The notes below the pieces were generated by a model. It did no database searches. It was not told the DNA's origin and saw only the letters and a list, made by a program, of their open reading frames with translations. Of a stretch of DNA of 7,163 nucleotides, positions 1 through 5,919 are shown in pieces. Origin of the DNA: an uncultured Oscillospiraceae bacterium. GTDB taxonomy: Bacteria > Bacillota > Clostridia > Oscillospirales > Oscillospiraceae. Numbering within the stretch: the stretch's first letter is position 1; each line of letters opens with the position of its first letter. The DNA is taken from positions 5,461 through 12,623 of the forward strand of contig CAJOIG010000083.1 of NCBI GenBank assembly GCA_905234575.1, written 5' to 3'. Both the position numbers and the translations under genes were made by a program.

Positions 1-225
1 TTCGAGGTCCTGCCCTCCCGGGCGAATTTCCTGTTCGCGCGGCACGGAGCGATCCCCGGCGGCGAGCTCTACCGCGCGCTGAAGGACCGGGGCGTGCTCA
101 TCCGCTGGTTCGACAAGGACCGCATCCGGGACTTCACCCGCATCACCGTCGGGACCCGGGAGCAGATGCTTGTTCTGCTCGACGGTGTCCGTGACATTCT
201 GAACGAAAGGGGCCTGGCGCCATGA
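1..225 (+). CDS. hisC: Histidinol-phosphate aminotransferase HisC, C-terminal fragment
   Basis: Only the last 74 codons are in the window; the 5' end lies upstream. HisC is a PLP-dependent fold-type I aminotransferase that moves an amino group from glutamate to imidazole-acetol phosphate, giving histidinol phosphate. The fragment shows the small C-terminal domain: the PS-ANFLF strand (fragment residues 5-12), a helix, the GVLIRWF segment (31-37) and the RITVGT motif (47-52). The Arg of that last motif is the conserved substrate-carboxylate/phosphate-binding residue of the family. The final helix matches the usual HisC end, so the C-terminus looks intact. The stop TGA (223-225) overlaps the hisB ATG as ATGA, which supports both the assignment and operon membership. 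Without the lysine-bearing domain a related class I/II aminotransferase cannot be excluded from sequence alone, but the his context makes HisC by far the best reading. Confidence 0.9.
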   Translation, partial: FEVLPSRANFLFARHGAIPGGELYRALKDRGVLIRWFDKDRIRDFTRITVGTREQMLVLLDGVRDILNERGLAP

Positions 226-809
226 GGACCGCTTCTGTGAACCGCAAGACCGCCGAGACCGACATCGCCCTGACCCTCGCCCTCGAGGGCAGCGGCCAGG
301 GGACCATAGACACCGGCGTCGGTTTTCTCGACCACATGCTGACGCTCTTTGCCCGGCATGGACGCTTCGATCTCTCCGTCACCTGCCGGGGGGACACGGA
401 CGTGGACGACCACCACAGCGTGGAGGACATCGGCATCGCCCTGGGGACCGCCTTTGCCGAGGCCCTGGGAGACAAGCGCGGCATAAACCGCTACGGGAGC
501 ATGCTGCTGCCCATGGACGAGGCGCTGGTCCTCGCCGCCGTGGACCTCTCGGGCCGGTGCCTGCTGCGGTATGCCCTCGAGCTGCCCGCGGCGAAGGTCG
601 GCTCCTTCGACACGGAGCTTGCCGAGGAGTTCTTCTGGGCCTTCTGCCGGTCGGCGGGGGTGACGCTGCACCTGCGGCAGCTCGACGGCACGAACACCCA
701 CCACATCCTCGAGGCCGCCTTCAAGGGCTTCGGACGGGCGATGCGGCAGGCTGTCGCCATGGACCCGGAGGCGGCGGACGAGATCCCCTCCACCAAGGGC
801 GTGCTGTGA
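222..809 (+). CDS. hisB: Imidazoleglycerol-phosphate dehydratase HisB (monofunctional)
   Basis: This 195-residue protein dehydrates imidazole glycerol phosphate to imidazole acetol phosphate in the cytoplasm. The two diagnostic manganese-binding motifs of the family are present. The first is GFLDHML (34-40, with His38), followed by DDHHSVEDIG (62-71: His64, His65, Glu68). The second is NTHHILEAAFKGFGRA (158-173: His160, His161, Glu164). The length is that of the stand-alone dehydratase, with no N-terminal HAD phosphatase domain as in the enterobacterial bifunctional HisB. This fits the separate PHP phosphatase at the end of the operon. The ATG at 222 overlaps the hisC stop by 4 nt and is preceded by AAAGGGG at 206-212. 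The stop overlaps the first base of hisH (TGATG). All key metal ligands are present and nothing looks degraded. Confidence 0.97.
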   Translation: MRTASVNRKTAETDIALTLALEGSGQGTIDTGVGFLDHMLTLFARHGRFDLSVTCRGDTDVDDHHSVEDIGIALGTAFAEALGDKRGINRYGSMLLPMDEALVLAAVDLSGRCLLRYALELPAAKVGSFDTELAEEFFWAFCRSAGVTLHLRQLDGTNTHHILEAAFKGFGRAMRQAVAMDPEAADEIPSTKGVL

Positions 810-1423
810 TGGTCGCGATCATCGACTACGGTGTAGGGAACCTCTTTTCCCTGCGGAGCAGCTTCGCCATGCTGGGGGCGGACGCCGTCGTGACGGGGGA
901 CCCCGCGGTCATCCGGTCCGCGGAGCGCCTGGTTCTGCCCGGCGTGGGCGCTTTCGAGGACGCCGCGAAAAAGCTGCGGGACACGGACCTCGACGGGGTC
1001 GTCACCGAGGAGGCCGGGCGCGGCAAGCCCATCCTCGGCATCTGCCTCGGGATGCAGCTTCTCTTTGACGAGAGCCTGGAATTCGGCGTCCATAAGGGTC
1101 TTGGGCTCCTGCCCGGCCGGGTGGTGCCCATGGCCCCCGTCATCGGGCCGGGACTCAAGGTGCCCCACATCGGCTGGAACGCCCTGCACCTGACAAAGCC
1201 GGAGCACCCGCTCTGGAAGTACATCCGTCCGGGGGACTGCGTGTACTTCGTCCACAGCTACTACGCCGCGGAGTGCGGGGACGTGACCCTCGCCACGACG
1301 GAGTACGGCGCGGAGCTCACCGCCGCCGCGGGACGGGACAACGTCCTCGGCTGCCAGTTCCACCCCGAAAAAAGCGGTCCCGTGGGGCTTTCCATCCTGC
1401 GGGCCTTCTGCGAAATGAGGTAA
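809..1423 (+). CDS. hisH: Imidazole glycerol phosphate synthase, glutaminase subunit HisH
   Basis: This 204-residue class I glutamine amidotransferase hydrolyses glutamine and passes ammonia through the HisF barrel. The IIDYGVGNL start (4-12), the oxyanion-strand loop PGVGAF (44-49) and the nucleophile elbow GICLGMQ with Cys79 are all present, as is the catalytic pair His185/Glu187 in the QFHPEKSG motif. The conserved HIGWN (120-124) and YFVHSYY (146-152) segments are specific for HisH. I chose the ATG at 809, which overlaps the hisB TGA by one base. The frame is open back to 557, but that upstream part reads against the well-conserved hisB frame and would add 84 unrelated residues. A weak AAGGG at 795-799 precedes the start, so translation is probably coupled to hisB. 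hisA and hisF follow directly; HisF is its heterodimer partner. Confidence 0.97.
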   Translation: MVAIIDYGVGNLFSLRSSFAMLGADAVVTGDPAVIRSAERLVLPGVGAFEDAAKKLRDTDLDGVVTEEAGRGKPILGICLGMQLLFDESLEFGVHKGLGLLPGRVVPMAPVIGPGLKVPHIGWNALHLTKPEHPLWKYIRPGDCVYFVHSYYAAECGDVTLATTEYGAELTAAAGRDNVLGCQFHPEKSGPVGLSILRAFCEMR

Positions 1424-1426
1424 GCC

Positions 1427-2143
1427 ATGGAGATCTTCCCCGCCATCGACCTGTACGGCGGCAAGGCCGTGCGGCTTTATAAGGGCGATTACGAAAAAAT
1501 GACCGTCTACAGCGACGACCCCGTGGGCGTCGCGAAGGCTTTCGAGGCCGCCGGCGCAAAGTTCATCCACATGGTGGACCTCGCCGGGGCCCGGGACGGC
1601 GGCACCCCGAACTTCGACACCGTCGCCGCCGTCGCGAGGGAGACCTCCCTCAAGGTGGAGATCGGCGGCGGCGTGCGGGACGAGGACGTCGTCCGCCGCT
1701 ACCTCGACGCGGGCGTGGAGCGCGTCATCCTCGGCACCGCCGCCATCACGGACGGCGCTTTCTTCCGCGCCATGGCCGAAAAATACCCCGGGCGCATCGC
1801 CGCGGGCGTGGACGTGCGGGACGGCTTCATCGCCATCAAGGGCTGGACCGAGACGAGCGCCGTCACCGCGGCGGACTTCTGCGAGGGCCTCGCGGACATC
1901 GGCGTCCGCACCGTCATCTGCACGGACATCTCCCGGGACGGCGCCATGGGCGGAACGAACCGGGAGCTGTACAAGCGCCTCACCGGGCGCTTCCCGGCCA
2001 TCGACTTCATCGCCTCGGGCGGCGTCTCGTCCCTCGCGGACATCGCGGCCCTCCGGGACATGGGGCTTTCCGGCGCGATCGTCGGCAAGGCGTATTACGT
2101 CGGAGCCATCGACCTGGCGGAGGCCATCAAGGAGGGCGCATGA
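1427..2143 (+). CDS. hisA: ProFAR isomerase HisA (phosphoribosylformimino-AICAR-P isomerase)
   Basis: This 238-residue (beta/alpha)8-barrel enzyme performs the Amadori rearrangement of ProFAR to PRFAR, the substrate of HisH-HisF. The catalytic aspartates expected for the family are visible: Asp8 in FPAIDLYGGKAVRL (4-17) and Asp129 in GVDVRDG (127-133). Phosphate-binding glycines occur in EIGGGVR (78-84) and near the C-terminus in IASGGVSS, followed by GAIVGKAYYVG. The DISRDGAMGGTN segment after strand 6 is typical of HisA rather than of HisF. Length is normal for the family. GAGG at 1417-1420 lies 6 nt before the ATG, overlapping the end of hisH; the two genes are separated by 3 nt. The stop overlaps the hisF start by 4 nt. 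The bifunctional PriA (HisA/TrpF) is largely an actinobacterial arrangement and nothing here suggests it. Confidence 0.96.
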   Translation: MEIFPAIDLYGGKAVRLYKGDYEKMTVYSDDPVGVAKAFEAAGAKFIHMVDLAGARDGGTPNFDTVAAVARETSLKVEIGGGVRDEDVVRRYLDAGVERVILGTAAITDGAFFRAMAEKYPGRIAAGVDVRDGFIAIKGWTETSAVTAADFCEGLADIGVRTVICTDISRDGAMGGTNRELYKRLTGRFPAIDFIASGGVSSLADIAALRDMGLSGAIVGKAYYVGAIDLAEAIKEGA

Positions 2144-2898
2144 TCACAAAACGCATCATCCCCTGCCTGGACGTGCGGGACGGCCGGGTGGTCAAGGGAG
2201 TCAATTTCCTGGGGCTCGCAGACGTGTCAAGTCCCGTGAAGCTCGCGGAGTACTATTCCCGCTGCGGCGCGGACGAGCTGGTGTTTTACGACATCACCGC
2301 CTCCGCCGAGGGCCGCGCCCTCTTCACGGACATCCTGCGGGAGGTGGCCTCCACCATCTTCATCCCCCTCACCGTGGGCGGCGGCATCAACACCGTCGAG
2401 GACTTCGACCGCGTGCTGAAATGCGGCGCGGACAAGGTCAGCGTGAACTCCGGCGCTTTGAAGGACCCGCGGCTCATCTTCGACGCGGCGAAGCGCTACG
2501 GCAGCCAGTGCGTGGTCCTTTCCGTGGACGCGAAGCGGGTGGACGGCCGGTTCCGGGTGTTCGCCAAGGGGGGACGGGAGGATACCGGCCTCGACGCCAT
2601 CGAGTGGATCAAACAGGGCGTGGCCCTGGGCGCGGGGGAGCTTGTTCTGAACTCCATCGACACCGACGGCGTGAAGCAGGGCTTCGACCTGCCGATGCTG
2701 GAGGCCGCCTGTGAGGCCGTGAACGTGCCCGTCATCGCCAGCGGCGGCGCAGGCGGGATCGACGATTTCATCACGCTGTTCCATGCGCTGCCCCAGGTAG
2801 ACGCGGGCCTCGCTGCCTCCATCTTTCACTTCGGGGAGGTGTCCATCGCGGACCTCAAGGACGCCCTCGCCGCAAACGACATTCTGGTAAGGAGATAA
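2140..2898 (+). CDS. hisF: Imidazole glycerol phosphate synthase, cyclase subunit HisF
   Basis: This 252-residue (beta/alpha)8-barrel subunit uses ammonia delivered by HisH to convert PRFAR into imidazole glycerol phosphate and AICAR. The two catalytic aspartates fall at exactly the canonical positions: Asp11 in IIPCLDVRDGRVVKG and Asp130 in VLSVDAKR. Other family hallmarks are the VNF strand (21-23), ADELVFYDITAS (44-55), the phosphate loops TVGGGI and VIASGGAGG, and NSIDTDGVKQG in the sixth strand-loop region. The ATG overlaps the hisA stop by 4 nt. GGAGGG at 2131-2136 is a strong but rather close ribosome binding site. The gene is full length, and hisIE follows after a 3-nt gap. The AICAR by-product feeds purine synthesis. 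Confidence 0.97.
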   Translation: MITKRIIPCLDVRDGRVVKGVNFLGLADVSSPVKLAEYYSRCGADELVFYDITASAEGRALFTDILREVASTIFIPLTVGGGINTVEDFDRVLKCGADKVSVNSGALKDPRLIFDAAKRYGSQCVVLSVDAKRVDGRFRVFAKGGREDTGLDAIEWIKQGVALGAGELVLNSIDTDGVKQGFDLPMLEAACEAVNVPVIASGGAGGIDDFITLFHALPQVDAGLAASIFHFGEVSIADLKDALAANDILVRR

Positions 2899-2901
2899 GC
2901 C

Positions 2902-3549
2902 ATGTTCGACATCGACAGCCTGAAATTCGACGAAAAGGGCCTCATCCCCGCGGTGGTGGTGGATTCCGCCTCCCGGAAGGTCCTGACCGTCGCCTATATG
3001 AATAAAGAGAGCCTGCAAATCTCCATGGAGCGCGGCCTCACCTGCTTCTGGAGCCGCAGCCGGGGTGTCCTCTGGCTCAAGGGAGAGACCAGCGGGAACT
3101 ATCAGCACATCATCTCCATCACGGCGGACTGCGACCGGGACGCTCTGGTGGTGGAGGTGGTGAAGGACGGTCCCGCCTGCCATCTCGGCACGGATTCCTG
3201 CTTCAACGAGGTCATCTACGAGGGGGAGACGCCGCCGGCCTTTCAGTACGAAGCGCTGATGGAGCTCCTGCGCGGCCGGAAGGAAAACCCGCCGGAGGGC
3301 TCCTACACCTCCTACCTCTTTGAGAAGGGCATGGACAAGATCCTCAAAAAGGTGGGCGAGGAGTGCACCGAGGTCATCATCGCCGCGAAGGATAACGACA
3401 AGCCGAACACGCTCTACGAGCTGGGGGACCTGGCCTATCACGCCATGGTGCTGATGGTGGAGATGGGGCTCAGCCTGGACGAGCTGAAGGCGGAGCTTGC
3501 CTCCCGGCATGTCATCGACCATAAGGTCAAGCAGGAAAAGATGAAATGA
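2902..3549 (+). CDS. hisIE: Bifunctional PR-AMP cyclohydrolase / PR-ATP pyrophosphohydrolase HisIE
   Basis: This 215-residue fusion carries out steps two and three of the pathway. The N-terminal HisI domain (about 1-108) has the SGNYQHIISITADCDRDAL block with the magnesium aspartates Asp76, Asp78 and Asp80 and zinc ligand Cys77. The remaining zinc cysteines follow at Cys93 and Cys100 (CHLGTDSC). The C-terminal HisE domain (about 115-205) is an all-alpha NTP pyrophosphohydrolase of the MazG-like fold. Its metal motif is Glu153-Glu154-Glu157 (GEECTE) with Glu173 and Asp176 (LYELGD). The SYTSYLFEKGMDKILKKVGEE-type segment is typical of HisE. AAGGAGA at 2889-2895 gives a good ribosome binding site with 6-nt spacing. 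The stop overlaps the next start as ATGA. The I-then-E order is the usual one in bifunctional proteins. Confidence 0.97.
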   Translation: MFDIDSLKFDEKGLIPAVVVDSASRKVLTVAYMNKESLQISMERGLTCFWSRSRGVLWLKGETSGNYQHIISITADCDRDALVVEVVKDGPACHLGTDSCFNEVIYEGETPPAFQYEALMELLRGRKENPPEGSYTSYLFEKGMDKILKKVGEECTEVIIAAKDNDKPNTLYELGDLAYHAMVLMVEMGLSLDELKAELASRHVIDHKVKQEKMK

Positions 3550-4355
3550 TCACGCAAAACCTCCACACCCACACCGTCTTCGACGACGGGAAGAACACCC
3601 CCATGGAGATGGCCCGGGCCGCGCTGGACGCGGGGCTGACCTCCCTCGGCTTCTCGGGACACAGCGTCCTGCCCTACGAGAATGAGTGGAGCATGACCAT
3701 GGAGGGCGAAGCGGCATACCGCGCCGCCGTCGTGGAGACCAAAGCCGCCTTCGCGGGGCGGCTCGACGTCTACCGCGGCCTGGAATGGGACCTTCTCTCC
3801 GCGCCGCCGAAAGACTGCGACTACGTCATCGGCTCCATCCACCACATCCCCGTCCCGGGCGGTTTCGTCTCCGCGGACGAGAGCCCCGACGCCACGAAGG
3901 ACGCCGTAGCCCGGTGCTTCGGCGGCGATCCCGCGGCCATGGCGGAGGCGTATTTCGCCCAGTTCGAGACGCTGGCGAAAAAGCGCTTCGTGGACATCGT
4001 CGGGCATTTCGACCTCGTGACGAAGTTCGACGAGCGCGCCCACATTTTCGACCCGACAGCGCCGCGCTACCTCGACGCCGCCATGGCGGGGCTCGACGTG
4101 CTGCTCCGGGCGGACAAGCTGTTCGAGGTGAACACCGGGGCGATCTCCCGGGGCTGGCGGACGACGCCCTTCCCCGCGCCGGACCTCCTGCGGGAGCTGC
4201 ATCGCCGGGGTGCGCGGGTCCTCGTCACCGCCGACGCCCACAGCGCGGACGCCGTCGCCTGCGCCTTCCCGGCCATGGAGGAGCTGCTCCGCTCCCTGGG
4301 CTTCCGGGAGCGCTGGGAGCTGGGTCCCGGGGGCTTCTTCCCCGTTCCGCTGTAA
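3546..4355 (+). CDS. hisK: Histidinol-phosphatase, PHP family (HisK/HisJ type)
   Basis: This 269-residue PHP-domain phosphoesterase removes phosphate from histidinol phosphate, the penultimate product of the pathway. The PHP metal ligands appear in order: His7 and His9 in NLHTHTVFDDG (5-15), His39 in GFSGHS (35-40), Glu80 in YRGLEWDL (76-83), His99/His100 in SIHH, His154 in IVGHFDL, and Asp230/His232 in VTADAHSA (227-234). The start overlaps the hisIE stop by 4 nt, placing it at the 3' end of the his operon. That position, and a HisB without a phosphatase domain, strongly support the histidinol-phosphate role over the other PHP activities such as polymerase-linked or generic phosphoesterases. 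It corresponds to Bacillus hisJ (older name hisK). The TAA stop is 8 nt before a strong terminator hairpin. Confidence 0.92.
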   Translation: MITQNLHTHTVFDDGKNTPMEMARAALDAGLTSLGFSGHSVLPYENEWSMTMEGEAAYRAAVVETKAAFAGRLDVYRGLEWDLLSAPPKDCDYVIGSIHHIPVPGGFVSADESPDATKDAVARCFGGDPAAMAEAYFAQFETLAKKRFVDIVGHFDLVTKFDERAHIFDPTAPRYLDAAMAGLDVLLRADKLFEVNTGAISRGWRTTPFPAPDLLRELHRRGARVLVTADAHSADAVACAFPAMEELLRSLGFRERWELGPGGFFPVPL

Positions 4356-4363
4356 AGAAAAAA

Positions 4364-4402
4364 CGACCGCCGCCGTCCTGGCATCGAGGACGGCGGCGGT
4401 CG
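4364..4402. terminator. Bidirectional intrinsic terminator between hisK and the DUF4364 gene
   Basis: A perfect 16-bp GC-rich stem (arms 4364-4379 and 4387-4402) closes a 7-nt loop. On the plus strand CTTTTCTGTT follows the stem. On the minus strand the A-rich run at 4354-4363 becomes a strong T tract. The hairpin lies 8 nt after the hisK stop and 17 nt from the stop of the convergent gene, so it should end both transcripts, more efficiently on the minus strand. Confidence 0.93.
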
Positions 4403-4419
4403 CTTTTCTGTTCGGTTCG

Positions 4420-4950
4420 TTACTCCTCCGCGGTGAGGAGCCCGAGGATCTCGTCGCAGAGGGCCTCGGCTTTTTTCTGGAAACGGCGCTCGATGGCGGC
4501 GGCGGAGGCCTCGTCCGGCGCGGTCAGGCGCAGGGAAAGGACCTCGTCCACCCCGTCCGACAGGCGCAGACTCACCACGGCAGATCCGTCCCGCCGGAGC
4601 TCCGAAGTGGTCTCGATCTGGCAGGCGCGGCGCATGGCGGCGGCCACGGGCGCGGTCAGGCGGTCGGCCTTCGCTCGGACGGAATAGGGGATGCTGGTGC
4701 CGACGAAGCCCACGTCCTGCCGGCCCTTTTCCGTGATGGCATAGCGCCCCTTCGGGTCCTGCTCCACGAGGCCGGACTCAACGAGCTCCGCCAGGCAGTC
4801 GGTATAGTCGAACCAGGTGAAGCCGCCGTCAAAGAGGGCGAGGTCCGACAGGACCACCGGCTCCACCGGGCTCGGGAGCTTTTCAAGGATATAGAGAAGC
4901 AGGATCTTGATGTCCAGCTTGTCGCGGATAAAGCCGAAGTGCTCTTCCAT
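4420..4950 (-). CDS. DUF4364 family protein, winged-helix-like N-terminus
   Basis: This 176-residue cytoplasmic protein opens with MEEHFGFIRDKLDIKILLLY. That start and the overall layout match the DUF4364 family of Clostridia, whose function is not established. Residues about 12-78 look like a winged helix: helix KILLLYILEKL, then the VVLSDLALFDG and TWFDYTDCLAELVESGLVE helices, and a wing-like GRYAITEKGRQ hairpin. The C-terminal half (about 90-176) is predicted alpha/beta, with VVSLRLSDG and VLSLRLTAPDE strands and a final long helix. The frame is open upstream to 5124, but I place the start at 4950. There a GGAGG (4959-4963) lies 8 nt upstream and a TATAAT box further back, and the upstream extension has unlike composition. 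No signal peptide or membrane segment is seen. A transcription-factor-like role is inference from the fold only. It is convergent with the his operon and has its own promoter. Confidence 0.88.
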   Translation of the reverse strand: MEEHFGFIRDKLDIKILLLYILEKLPSPVEPVVLSDLALFDGGFTWFDYTDCLAELVESGLVEQDPKGRYAITEKGRQDVGFVGTSIPYSVRAKADRLTAPVAAAMRRACQIETTSELRRDGSAVVSLRLSDGVDEVLSLRLTAPDEASAAAIERRFQKKAEALCDEILGLLTAEE

Positions 4951-4958
4951 GGGTCGTT

Positions 4959-4963
4959 CCTCC
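4959..4963 (-). promoter_or_regulatory. Ribosome binding site deciding the DUF4364 start
   Basis: The minus strand reads GGAGG here, 8 nt before the ATG at 4950-4948. No comparable site precedes the far-upstream in-frame ATG at 5124, so this element fixes the shorter start. Confidence 0.8.
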
Positions 4964-4978
4964 GTTTCTATCCCTGTC

Positions 4979-5007
4979 ATTATACCGCATTTTCCCTCCG
5001 AGGTACA
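4979..5007 (-). promoter_or_regulatory. Probable sigma-A promoter of the DUF4364 gene
   Basis: On the minus strand a perfect TATAAT lies at 4984-4979. The hexamer 17 bp upstream is TGTACC (5007-5002), a poor -35 match of 3 in 6. Transcription would begin near 4972, giving a leader of about 22 nt that contains the GGAGG. The strong -10 with a weak -35 could indicate dependence on an activator, but this is inference. Confidence 0.6.
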
Positions 5008-5014
5008 GAGAAAT

Positions 5015-5043
5015 TTCACATTTCCCCCGCGCCCGCATAGACT
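5015..5043 (+). promoter_or_regulatory. Probable promoter of the orphan cysteine-rich gene
   Basis: TTCACA (5015-5020, 5 of 6 to the sigma-A -35) is separated by exactly 17 bp from TAGACT (5038-5043, 4 of 6 to the -10). A start near 5050 would give a leader of about 25 nt carrying AGGAGGG (5061-5067) at 7-nt spacing from the ATG. The overlapping string CATAGACT (5036-5043) also resembles mother-cell sigma -10 elements, so the sigma factor is uncertain. Confidence 0.5.
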
Positions 5044-5074
5044 GGACTGAAAACGATTTAAGGAGGGCATCACT

Positions 5075-5845
5075 ATGGCGGAACGCCAGGATATTACCGA
5101 GGCCGTATGCGTCCATACCCGCAAGATCTACGACAGCTGCCGCGACCAGGACTGCGCGGAGGATCTGCGCGTCTACCCGACGGAGAGCACCCAGCCGTAC
5201 ATAAACGGCGCCTTCAGCGTCCGACCGGGCACGGCGACGCTGATCTCCGCGGACGTGCAGGTGGATGAGATCGGCTTCAACCGCGGACACTACACCGTGG
5301 ACGTGACGTACTTCTACGACGTCAGCGGCGTGACCTTCCCGGGGGAGAACACCGTCCGGGGCCTCTGCGTGTTCAACAAGCGCGTCATGCTGTTCGGCAG
5401 CGAGGGCTCCGCGAAGGTCTTCGCCTCGGACGGCAGCGTGTCGGGCGGCGCAGCGCAGCCCATCGCGGTCGCGGAGTGCGTCGATCCCATCCTGCTCGGC
5501 ATGAAGCTCGTGGACGCCGCGACGCCCGCGCTGCAGGCCGACCTGCGGGCCATTCCCCAGAACATCCTCGACCACTTCGGGGAGCCGCTGGTCCTCACGG
5601 ACGAGGGCCGGTTCGTGACTGCCACGCTGGGGCAGTTTTCCATCCTGCGCCTGGAGCGGGACAGCCAGCTCGTCCTGCCGGTGTACGACTACTGCCTGCC
5701 GGAAAAGGAGTGCAGCCCCGGCACATCGGACGATCCCTGCACGCTGTTTTCCCGCATCAGCTTCCCGGTGGACGAATTCTTCCCGCCCGACAGCCTCGCC
5801 GCCGCGGAGGACTACCGCACGGCGAAGCAGGAGCTGGAGGAATAA
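5075..5845 (+). CDS. Uncharacterised 256-residue protein with eight cysteines
   Basis: I do not recognise a characterised family, though I have an unverified impression of similar hypothetical proteins in Clostridia. The start is secure: AGGAGGG (5061-5067) sits 7 nt upstream. There is no signal peptide or membrane segment, so it should be soluble and synthesised in the cytoplasm. The N-terminus (about 6-35) holds Cys12, Cys22 and Cys27 with a TRKIYDSC-RDQDC pattern. Residues about 52-118 alternate strands (ATLISADVQVDEI, YTVDVTYFYDV, GLCVFNKRVMLFGSEG), suggesting a beta domain. A helical stretch follows (136-170), then two more strands. Near the C-terminus is a second Cys cluster, DYCLPEKEC plus DDPC (Cys207, Cys213, Cys222). 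Cys98 and Cys135 complete the set. The protein ends in an acidic helix. It is single-cistron: its own promoter lies upstream and a terminator begins at its stop codon. A metal-binding or disulfide-linked structural role (for example in a spore coat) is possible but unproven. Confidence 0.85.
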   Translation: MAERQDITEAVCVHTRKIYDSCRDQDCAEDLRVYPTESTQPYINGAFSVRPGTATLISADVQVDEIGFNRGHYTVDVTYFYDVSGVTFPGENTVRGLCVFNKRVMLFGSEGSAKVFASDGSVSGGAAQPIAVAECVDPILLGMKLVDAATPALQADLRAIPQNILDHFGEPLVLTDEGRFVTATLGQFSILRLERDSQLVLPVYDYCLPEKECSPGTSDDPCTLFSRISFPVDEFFPPDSLAAAEDYRTAKQELEE

Positions 5846-5884
5846 AAATCAGGCCGTTCTCCTCGGCGGGAGCGGCCTGATTTT
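5845..5884 (+). terminator. Intrinsic terminator after the orphan gene
   Basis: The outer arms AAAATCAGGCCG (5845-5856) and CGGCCTGATTTT (5873-5884) are perfectly complementary over 12 bp. An inner CTCC/GGAG pairing closes a small loop. The right arm ends in TTTT. The hairpin begins at the last base of the stop codon and ends 35 nt before the YetF-like gene, so it separates the two genes. Its A/T-symmetric outer arms could also work on the minus strand. Confidence 0.85.
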
Positions 5885-5914
5885 GCATGTTCCTTGCCGC
5901 CGCGCGGCATACTA
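5885..5914 (+). promoter_or_regulatory. Sigma-G-like promoter candidate before the YetF/DUF421 gene
   Basis: GCATG (5885-5889) and CATACTA (5908-5914) are separated by 18 bp. As I remember the Bacillus forespore sigma-G consensus (gnATR, 18 bp, CATnnTA), this is a full match. Read as a sigma-A -10, CATACT (5908-5913) matches 4 of 6 but lacks a good -35. The -10 would place the first transcribed base at or very close to the ATG at 5920. This is a motif match only. Confidence 0.4.
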
Positions 5915-5919
5915 AGGCC

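Noticed and set aside
557..808. Extended start for hisH within hisB
   Set aside because: The frame is open, but the product there is Arg/Ala/Gly-rich and lies in hisB. HisH proteins begin at the IIDYGVGN segment, which follows the ATG at 809 directly.
491..1570. 359-codon open frame on the minus strand opposite hisB, hisH and hisA
   Set aside because: Antisense to three genes whose catalytic motifs are intact; no family resemblance and no proper ribosome binding site.
2227..3522. 431-codon open frame on the minus strand opposite hisF and hisIE
   Set aside because: It lies entirely antisense to two strongly conserved genes. Its translation is rich in Val, Gly, His and Leu with no recognisable domain, which is a typical GC-rich shadow frame.
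4210..5040. 276-codon plus-strand frame running from hisK through the terminator and antisense to the DUF4364 gene
   Set aside because: It crosses a strong terminator, overlaps hisK out of frame and is antisense to a recognised family; composition is that of a shadow frame.
4951..5124. N-terminal extension of the DUF4364 protein to 5124
   Set aside because: It would run through the promoter region and into the divergent gene. The ATG at 4950 has a good ribosome binding site and matches the family start.
5844..5884. The AAAATCAGGCCG inverted repeat as an operator or transposon end
   Set aside because: Its position at a stop codon, GC-rich inner stem and TTTT end are fully explained as an intrinsic terminator.
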